A DNA stretch of 12,850 nt from an uncultured Cocleimonas sp. (GTDB lineage: Bacteria > Pseudomonadota > Gammaproteobacteria > Thiotrichales > Thiotrichaceae): assembly GCA_937974135.1 (NCBI GenBank), contig CALJIH010000202.1:1-12850 (forward strand), written 5' to 3'. Each line of letters begins with the position of its first letter. The stretch's first letter is position 1. Below, in pieces: positions 8,201 to 12,850 of the stretch. The notes under the pieces were generated by a model, which saw only the letters and a list, made by a program, of their open reading frames with translations, made no database searches and was not told where the DNA came from. Position numbers and translations under genes: made by a program.

Positions 8201-11146
8201 ATTGTTTGTAGTATTTACATCAATATCAACACCCTTCCAACGCCTCACAATAACGGTGCGTGCTTTATTGGTATGACTACCGTCATAGTTTAATGCAGGT
8301 ACTTTTTTTCCATTGACGAAAACTTCAACTTTTTCTTGTGGTGAGTGTTTTACAAATATATCTGTTGATCCAATTGCAGGGATGTAATTATTTTTTGGCC
8401 ATAATATATCGAAACCTTCAGGTGCTTTTTTCAAATATTTTTTATCGAAAAGTTCAAATGGATTTTGTGCTTTGGGTTTATTTAATTTGCTGTTAGTTTC
8501 TGCAACGTAACCTTCGATTTCTTTTACATGAAAATCTACATGCCATAAGTTGCCCGCTTGTAGATCAACAAAATGTGATTTAGCATCTCGGGCTCTACGC
8601 GTATTGTCATTACACAATAAAGGCTCGTAACCTGGAATGCTTTCTGTATCAAGCTGCAAGACATGTGCGCCTGGATTAACCCCTTCCATATGCCAGAAAC
8701 CTTCAACATCTGTTAATACGCTTCTACCCGTTTCCATAAATATACGTGCATCGCGGAGTACTCTAGGTGGTTCTTCATCTTTACCTGATTCTGTTTTACA
8801 TCCAATATAAACTCGGCCGGTAAGAATATTTTTAGATCGCATTAGGTCATCTTTAATTTCGACGCTAGCTTTTGCATCATTTGAACGCAGCGTTCCACTG
8901 GTTAGAAAAGCAGTGTTTATGGCATCACCAATTTGAACACCAGCCGAAATCTTAGTGACATATTCAAGAGTCCAGATTCCATTTTCTGGCATATTTTGCA
9001 GATCAAAAGTTAGCGATCGTCCATCAAATCTGACACCATTATTTAAGCGTTCACCGTTTAATTCTGCGGTATTAGGGATGTAGCGAAATCCTAAAGGTAG
9101 TAGATCATTGATTGTTAGTTCAGAAAGTTCAAATCCAGTATTGTTTCTAAATATTAATGAATATCTTACAAGCTCGCCAATTGATGAAATTTGTTTGTCT
9201 ACAGTCTTTTCAATCTCTAGATTAGTATTAGGAATTATTAGGGCTGCAGTTGCGCTTGTGTCTGTATTATCTTCATCATCACGATAACTTACGTTTATAC
9301 TTACTCCTTCAGCAATTGTAAGACTACCGTCTTGTACTTTTGTATTATTGGTATTTGTTTGAATGATACCTCTAAATACCCCAGAACTTGGAGATGTCTC
9401 GGTTAACAATAATATTTCAGTATCGTTAGTGCCGGGGATAGTTACAGTGACTTCAATCGTTTCAAGCGTATCAGAATCTACATTTTGGTCTAAATCGATA
9501 ACTTCGATAATTACAGGTTCACCCGTTGTATATTGACTAGCATTAGAAATAGGTTGAGGTGTAGGCAATGAAATATTAGAGCCATTAGGTAAAGATATAT
9601 TGTCTATTTCTTCAAAGTTCTTGCCGCCATTTTGGTTGGTATTAAACGATGTTGTTTGAATAATAGAATTCACACCTGAATCATTAATTCTTAAGAAATT
9701 AATCGTTGATGGTGTTCTTACTTTAACGGAAGCAGTAGCGGTTGCTGATGAGGCAAATTCACTGATTGCCTGAGCTGTATTTATGTTGTTACCAGGAACA
9801 GCACTTGTATTGACTTCAACTTTATATGAAAGTACGGTTGATGCAGATGGTGCTAATGATCCTGCATCAAATTCTAATTGGTTTCCATTGTTTGAGATTT
9901 TACCATCTGATAGTGGTGAATTATTTATTAAGCTTGAATTAGGTAAATAGCTAAAACCATTTGGAAGAGTATCCTTTATTACAAGCGGAGTAAGTTCGCG
10001 TGCCAAAGGATTAGTAACAGTTATTGTATATTCAACTTCCTCACCAGCTTGTACATTGATAGCGGTTGTAGCTTTAGTTATTAAAATAATGTCATCAATG
10101 ATATTAACGGTTGCAGAGTCAGTGTTTGAGTTTGCTTTTGGATCATTCGCAGTTACTGCTGCGGTGTTTTTAAGGGTTCGTGTATTACCCTCAATGGTAT
10201 TAACTGTCGCATTATAAGTAAGTTCTGTAGTTGAATTTGCTGGAATATTTCCTAAATTAAAATCTAGTTCATTTCCAACATTAGCTGTGATCGGAAGGTT
10301 ATTGTATTGTGCTGAACCCGTAATAAATTCTAATCCATTAGGGAGTAAGTCAGTTACTTTTGCCCCGATCACACTGCGTGAATTATCGTTTCTTATCAAT
10401 AAGGTATAAGTAATGGTATCTCCAACAGTAACTTCATTTACGTTTGACTTTTTATCTAAAATTAAAGGGTTAAGTGGTGTTACTGGTACGATAATAATGG
10501 GTGGATTAATTCTTACATTAGCTTGCGCTTGGGTTGAAGTAACGGTATCAGCTACAGCAATAGCTTTATTAGTCGCATTTCCTATCGGTGTACTTGCGCT
10601 TACATGCACTTGGTAGCTTATGTTCCAACTTGTATTTGCAGGGATATCTCCGATATTTATTGATAAGCTGCTTGCCGCGCTGGTTATTTGATTGGAATTA
10701 ATATCAGCTGCATTTAATTTGGCAGTATTTGGCACATAAGTTAGCCCTGTAGGTAAGTTATCTTGAATGATAACGTTTGTTAGTACTCTAGGGTTTGGGT
10801 TAGCAACAGTTAGGTTATAGGTGATGTTATTACCAATGCTTGTAGTACTTGTATTTGCAGATTTTGTTAAAGATATATTATCAGTAGGTGTAACAACAGT
10901 GTCTCGGGTGAATTGGGCACTGTCGCTTAAATTTAAATTTACACCGTTAATCGTGTAATTTGCAGTTGCTGTATTCGTTATTACAGGCATAGCTGTAGCA
11001 GAAGCAGCTGGTAAAAATAAACAAATGAGTATTATTAATTTAAATAAAATGTGCACAAAATGACAATCGAAAACACTATTGTTTTTCAATGTCTTAGATA
11101 ATTCAATATTATCTATTTTCTGTGATTTGGGGTTAATTGAGCACAT
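5195..11146 (-). CDS. Giant outer-membrane protein: DUF11-repeat stalk plus C-terminal beta-barrel (1983 aa)
   Basis: Probably a surface scaffold or adhesin; no characterised function is known to me. Order: signal sequence with an unusually long N-region (hydrophobic core 34-48); NTATANYTING module at 58-68; DUF11 repeats at about 90-215, 228-350, 353-477 and 642-766; an interposed beta-domain at about 480-640 (GEPVIIEVIDLD, SGVFRG); a carboxypeptidase-regulatory or SdrD-like domain at about 770-880 (GRVY, TDVEGFWHMEGVNPG) with lone cysteines C783 and C845; an invasin-like Ig domain at about 1010-1120 (ILIADGKTTPVIAVRIKDEDG); and a predicted barrel at about 1165-1944 of alternating strands rich in Tyr and Asn, ending YLDFRYKF. 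A 39-residue basic tail follows. There is no TonB box or plug. ATG 11146 has only a weak AAGTAA ahead; GTG at V31 would give a conventional signal peptide. It lies 115 bp after the 369-residue gene and overlaps the 603-residue gene by 20 bp. Confidence 0.85.
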   Translation of the reverse strand: MCSINPKSQKIDNIELSKTLKNNSVFDCHFVHILFKLIILICLFLPAASATAMPVITNTATANYTINGVNLNLSDSAQFTRDTVVTPTDNISLTKSANTSTTSIGNNITYNLTVANPNPRVLTNVIIQDNLPTGLTYVPNTAKLNAADINSNQITSAASSLSINIGDIPANTSWNISYQVHVSASTPIGNATNKAIAVADTVTSTQAQANVRINPPIIIVPVTPLNPLILDKKSNVNEVTVGDTITYTLLIRNDNSRSVIGAKVTDLLPNGLEFITGSAQYNNLPITANVGNELDFNLGNIPANSTTELTYNATVNTIEGNTRTLKNTAAVTANDPKANSNTDSATVNIIDDIILITKATTAINVQAGEEVEYTITVTNPLARELTPLVIKDTLPNGFSYLPNSSLINNSPLSDGKISNNGNQLEFDAGSLAPSASTVLSYKVEVNTSAVPGNNINTAQAISEFASSATATASVKVRTPSTINFLRINDSGVNSIIQTTSFNTNQNGGKNFEEIDNISLPNGSNISLPTPQPISNASQYTTGEPVIIEVIDLDQNVDSDTLETIEVTVTIPGTNDTEILLLTETSPSSGVFRGIIQTNTNNTKVQDGSLTIAEGVSINVSYRDDEDNTDTSATAALIIPNTNLEIEKTVDKQISSIGELVRYSLIFRNNTGFELSELTINDLLPLGFRYIPNTAELNGERLNNGVRFDGRSLTFDLQNMPENGIWTLEYVTKISAGVQIGDAINTAFLTSGTLRSNDAKASVEIKDDLMRSKNILTGRVYIGCKTESGKDEEPPRVLRDARIFMETGRSVLTDVEGFWHMEGVNPGAHVLQLDTESIPGYEPLLCNDNTRRARDAKSHFVDLQAGNLWHVDFHVKEIEGYVAETNSKLNKPKAQNPFELFDKKYLKKAPEGFDILWPKNNYIPAIGSTDIFVKHSPQEKVEVFVNGKKVPALNYDGSHTNKARTVIVRRWKGVDIDVNTTNNTLLVVLKDKSGKEISRKTHNIHFSSHPVSAELLEDRSILIADGKTTPVIAVRIKDEDGFPMRANTNGYFTIENSKYGIKTQNTNDDNERNLNESLAGTYKYQIEEGGIAWIELNPTTQSGKIKLNLEFTDSNSVKKSSEITAWLKPALREWIMVGIAEGTLAHKRLSGNMRALKDLNKIEDFSKRGRVAFFAKGEVKGKYLLTVAYDTHKQDREVGSQLNGNIDPDAYYTIYADNSNSQYDAPSSEKLYLKIEKDNFYALFGDYQTNMTITELANYQRTLNGIKTEYQGDRFSYEAFVSKTSNNHQHEEIQGDGTSGLYRLNGDIIPNSETIVIETRDRFRSDKILVRRQLVRYLDYNINYKEGTLFFKFPVTSRDSEFNPNIIVVDYDSESDSNESITAGGRVAMKSMQGKLETGISFIHEGQNNQRDNQLIATDITYQINADTEVHVELAQSKTDASEYKKRNAYIIELEKEIENMEARVYLKKQESNFGIDAQASENGTEKLGADIDYRINDKTRLNSEVLIQRNLENDNKRRLGQINLTHEYKQFDFNVGYRHTQEELLDENDATKTLNSDTVLLGAKYTTKNDKVTLRTNIEKNISATNGSEISPDRLVFGVDVKLAQGFSIFAENETTDNGNIKTNNSRVGLSKDLWKGAKARTTYTQERTDQGQRNYATLGLSQTVKLSDKISADFSIDQAKTISGNQTQLRFNEDEPVVNGAERDDYTAFSVGLGANDEDWSWTTRAEYRNGDIEDKVNFLASVIRHYDNGKNLSARLSYYNTENENGDFDTETKLSFGSAWHPKEKDYVFFSRLDLIDSESSSTFNDSVNAFATVDENDTQKIVHNMHYNRKINTKTQIGLHHGIKHVKDENNGVKTTTTVDTGTVELRRDITKRVDVGVHGGYLRDWDDKAMDYVAGVSVGVNPTKNVWMELGYNVEGFKDEDFDNNNQTSEGVYLDFRYKFNQDTIKNDLHMYRKKLKNKATQNNKRNTVASPKNVTFFD
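5198..5314 (-). other. Basic C-terminal tail after the predicted barrel end
   Basis: Residues 1945-1983 of the giant protein follow YKF (1942-1944), which has the form of a barrel-terminal beta-signal. The tail has nine Lys/Arg (including RKK at 1957-1959) against three Asp, many Asn, and ends in FFD. Barrel proteins commonly end at the terminal aromatic residue, so an exposed basic tail is unusual. Its last codons overlap the start of the next gene. Confidence 0.6.
5315..7654 (-). other. Predicted outer-membrane beta-barrel region of the 1983-aa protein
   Basis: Residues about 1165-1944 show amphipathic strands with short Asp/Asn/Gly turns, starting with GRVAFFAKGEVKGKYLLTVA (1168-1187). 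They include LYLKIEKDNFYALFGDY (1230-1246) and the RDRFRSDKILVRRQLVRYLD segment (1319-1338), which precedes a G-T-L-F-F-K-F-P strand. Strand counting by eye suggests a large barrel, but the number is not reliable. The region could also include periplasmic or soluble beta-domains at its N-terminal side. Confidence 0.7.
8849..10879 (-). repeat. Four DUF11 repeats (protein-level) in the 1983-aa protein
   Basis: Each repeat opens with a strand holding Lys (K95, K232, K358, K647), has G-x-x-V/I-x-Y near residue 15, a D-x-LP-x-G turn (D129, D266, D392, D681), a strand of the form YxPNT/S, and closes with N-x-A (N193, N327, N456, N744). The fourth repeat is set apart from the first three by about 160 residues of another beta-domain. 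Divergence between repeats is high, so they are not recent tandem copies. Confidence 0.85.
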
Positions 11147-11217
11147 TTACTTATAATTGTTAGTATTTATTTTTGGTGTCTAATTTCTTACTTATTTTTG
11201 TTATTGTTGTATAAATT

Positions 11218-11245
11218 GCGCTGAGCATAAATTTATACTCAGCGC
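11218..11245 (-). terminator. GC-rich hairpin after the 369-aa gene: attenuating terminator or mRNA stabiliser
   Basis: GCGCTGAG (11218-11225) and CTCAGCGC (11238-11245) form a perfect 8-bp stem, extended after one mismatch by ATA/TAT around AATT. It starts 17 bases after the stop of the 369-residue gene and is the strongest stem seen in the window. On the minus strand it is followed by AATTTATAC, not a T-run, so termination would be partial at best; protection of upstream mRNA is an equal possibility. Confidence 0.6.
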
Positions 11246-11261
11246 ATCAATCGAATACTTT

Positions 11262-12371
11262 TTAGTTAATAGTAGCGTCGATTGTTAATACAGCTGTTGT
11301 TGGAGTTCCTACAGTTCCAGCTGGAAGTGTAAATGAAGAACTTGAAACCGTACCAGCAGCTTCAGAACAGCCTAAAGCAGGGCTAGGAGCTACTGCATTC
11401 ACAACTCCACCAGTAAAGGTACAAGATACATAAGTTAAATCACTAGGGACGATATCAGAAATAACAATGTGATCAGCTTCAGCAGCTTGGTTACTTACTG
11501 TTATCGTGTAACGAATTGTTGCATCCGGAATACGCTTAGGATTAGTAGTTCCATTGATTGGATCATCAATTACTGCTGATTCTTTTCTTACTGTTAATTC
11601 TGCAGTATTCACAACGTTTGCTACAGTTGCAGAGTGAGATGCATCTTCAGCAATATCACCTGCTGCTGAACCAGCGGCATCTGCTAATACTGTGTCTTTT
11701 GCACCAGCTGTATCTGCGCCTGTGGTTGCAGTAAGTGCAGTTGTTCCACCTGCAGTCGTTACTGCAGTTGCTAAAAGACTTACATCAGCATCATCGCCAT
11801 TAGCTAGTGGTGTCCCGCCGACATCGTTTGGAGCAGTACAAACCATGCTTACAGTTGCCGTTCCATCAGGGCCTATTCTCAATGGAGAAGCAGTTGATGG
11901 AATTGGTGCAGAAGCTGCAACAGTGTCTGAAGCAGGAATAGCAGGAAGTCCACCTGTTACAGCGCTTACGCTAATAGTACAAGTGGTGGTATCAAAAACA
12001 TCTCCTGTTGTTGCATTTACGTCATCAAGGCTAAAGTATTCAATGTCATTACCTTCATTAGTAACCGTAAATGAGTGAGTCGCCGTGCCATTAGGTACGA
12101 TGTTTTGAGAAGTAGCTGCAGCAGTTACATCAACATCTACTTTTTTATCCACGATAAAAGATGTAGATGTACCGTTACCAGCACCAGGGGTAGTGTTACC
12201 TGCTTCAGAACTTTCAATTTCTGTTTGAGGGGTTCCACCAACGCTATAGCTAATAGATGCTGTATTATCTACACCTGTTCCTGCTGTTGTACCAGCAGCC
12301 CAAGCACTATTATTTGCAACAGTAAGTACTGCTACACTGGCTAAGGTCTTAATTATTTTCATTTTTTTCAT
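11262..12371 (-). CDS. Secreted DUF11-type protein (369 aa), Ala/Thr-rich and acidic
   Basis: Function unknown; likely exported through Sec and either released or held at the surface. A textbook signal peptide (MKKMKIIK, hydrophobic 9-19, cleavage after AWA at 25) is followed by NTASISYSVGG at 36-46, a module shared with the giant outer-membrane protein, then two beta-sandwich regions. The first (about 70-200) has TNEGND at 104-109 and the C131/C178 pair. The second (about 256-369) is DUF11-like, with K263, DPINGTTNPK at 270-279, SDIVPSDLTYV and the C317/C335 pair. Mature Lys and Arg are few and Asp/Glu common. It ends in a beta-strand (LTIDATIN) with no anchor. ATG 12371 is favoured over ATG at codon 4 because AAGAG lies about 10 bases upstream of it. 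The gene lies 76 bp after the small DUF11 gene and 115 bp before the giant one. A pseudopilin or S-layer role cannot be claimed. Confidence 0.85.
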   Translation of the reverse strand: MKKMKIIKTLASVAVLTVANNSAWAAGTTAGTGVDNTASISYSVGGTPQTEIESSEAGNTTPGAGNGTSTSFIVDKKVDVDVTAAATSQNIVPNGTATHSFTVTNEGNDIEYFSLDDVNATTGDVFDTTTCTISVSAVTGGLPAIPASDTVAASAPIPSTASPLRIGPDGTATVSMVCTAPNDVGGTPLANGDDADVSLLATAVTTAGGTTALTATTGADTAGAKDTVLADAAGSAAGDIAEDASHSATVANVVNTAELTVRKESAVIDDPINGTTNPKRIPDATIRYTITVSNQAAEADHIVISDIVPSDLTYVSCTFTGGVVNAVAPSPALGCSEAAGTVSSSSFTLPAGTVGTPTTAVLTIDATIN

Positions 12372-12401
12372 TTCAATTTTCTCTTAGGTTTGTGTTAAAA
12401 A

Positions 12402-12442
12402 GATACAATCACTTTTCTTATTCGAATTTTTGATCATGTATC
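12402..12442 (-). terminator. Weak intrinsic terminator between small DUF11 gene and 369-aa gene
   Basis: Read on the minus strand, GATACA-tg-ATCA pairs with TGAT-TGTATC (10 bp with a 2-base bulge) over a 19-base loop, and five T residues follow at once (12401-12397). The stem is A+T-rich and the loop large, so it would be leaky. Only 25 bases separate the T-run from the next ATG, leaving little room for an independent promoter, so read-through into the 369-residue gene is likely. Confidence 0.4.
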
Positions 12443-12447
12443 GGGAG

Positions 12448-12850
12448 TTATAGCAGGCGTGCTCGGAAAGCGACTGCTTGCTTAGTTTTCGGAGCTAAGC
12501 TTCCGAGGTATTGCCACTTAATATGGGTATAGTTAGAAGGTTTAGCTGGATAGAGTTTTCCGTCAGAACCTCTAACTTTAAGCGTGCCTGCTTGCCCATA
12601 GTGTTTCCCGCCATCGACAGAAAACAGTATTTTTGTGTTTTTGCCCTGAGCGGAATTCGGTAAGTAAACCAGATGTTTTGGAATCGGATTTACGATATTG
12701 ATATTGTCGGCTGCTTGATTGCCAATGTTTTCGTAGAAAGTATTGTATTGAACAAGCTCGCCAGGTAGTACTTTTGTCGCTGGTAAAAACTGATATGTTT
12801 TCTTACCATCTTTAGTCACGACAGACATTTTTTGTACTTTAGAAGTCACC
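12448..12850 (-). CDS. Small DUF11-domain exported protein, N-terminus cut by window edge
   Basis: About 133 C-terminal residues are visible. They match the pattern of a small DUF11 protein family of roughly 150-170 residues that starts with a signal peptide: LPATKVLPGELVQYNTFYEN, then NPIPKHLVYLPNSA, FSVDGGKHYG, YTHIKWQ and a final strand AVAFRARLL before TAA at 12450-12448. The open frame begins with GTG at 12849, but the family's signal peptide is not yet reached, so that GTG is probably internal and the gene is 5'-partial. The usual DUF11 Asp in D-x-(L/I)P is Asn here (NPIP), and no closing N-x-A strand is present. The visible part has no cysteine. It is the first visible gene of the minus-strand cluster, which may continue beyond the window. 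Its role is unknown. Confidence 0.78.
   Translation of the reverse strand, partial: VTSKVQKMSVVTKDGKKTYQFLPATKVLPGELVQYNTFYENIGNQAADNINIVNPIPKHLVYLPNSAQGKNTKILFSVDGGKHYGQAGTLKVRGSDGKLYPAKPSNYTHIKWQYLGSLAPKTKQAVAFRARLL

Noticed and set aside
5195..11146. Giant protein as a TonB-dependent receptor or fimbrial usher
   Set aside because: No TonB box or plug domain is seen, and the N-terminal DUF11 string and barrel order do not match the usher layout.
11692..12344. Plus-strand frames of 128 and 89 codons opposite the 369-residue gene
   Set aside because: Val/Ala/Pro-rich and Cys/Ser-rich translations are what the antisense of Ala/Thr-rich coding gives; the minus-strand gene has a clear signal peptide and domains.

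Overview
The window is A+T-rich and bacterial. ParE and MurJ are both of the Escherichia coli type and align almost without gaps to the enterobacterial proteins as I remember them. With the signal-peptide, outer-membrane-barrel and disulfide-bearing exported proteins, this points to a gammaproteobacterium; genus cannot be read from the sequence. No tRNA, rRNA, transposase, CRISPR array or phage gene was seen.

Layout. (1) 1-1458, minus strand: 5' three quarters of parE (topoisomerase IV subunit B), running off the left edge. (2) 1459-1723: divergent intergenic region with two inverted repeats built on TTACCTTT and the first copy of a 26-bp repeat. (3) 1724-3301, plus strand: murJ (lipid II flippase). 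(4) 3302-3402: a long hairpin plus the second copy of the 26-bp repeat, between convergent genes. (5) 3403-12850, minus strand: a four-gene cluster of exported proteins built from DUF11-type beta-sandwich domains. In transcription order these are a small DUF11 protein (cut by the right edge), a 369-residue secreted protein, a 1983-residue outer-membrane protein, and a 603-residue secreted protein whose start overlaps the end of the big gene by 20 bp.

How the parts may work together. ParE and MurJ are housekeeping genes for chromosome decatenation and peptidoglycan precursor export. The DUF11 cluster is the accessory and most interesting part. The 1983-residue protein joins a signal peptide, four DUF11 repeats, a linker beta-domain, a carboxypeptidase-regulatory-like domain, an invasin-like Ig domain and a probable C-terminal outer-membrane barrel. 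It looks like a stalk or scaffold carried on a barrel. The other three proteins have signal peptides (or are cut before one would be seen), carry related domains and have no membrane anchor of their own, so they may be partners or subunits at the cell surface. Joint function is inference: I know of no characterised function for this arrangement. Hairpins after the small gene and after the 369-residue gene could set different expression levels within one transcript.
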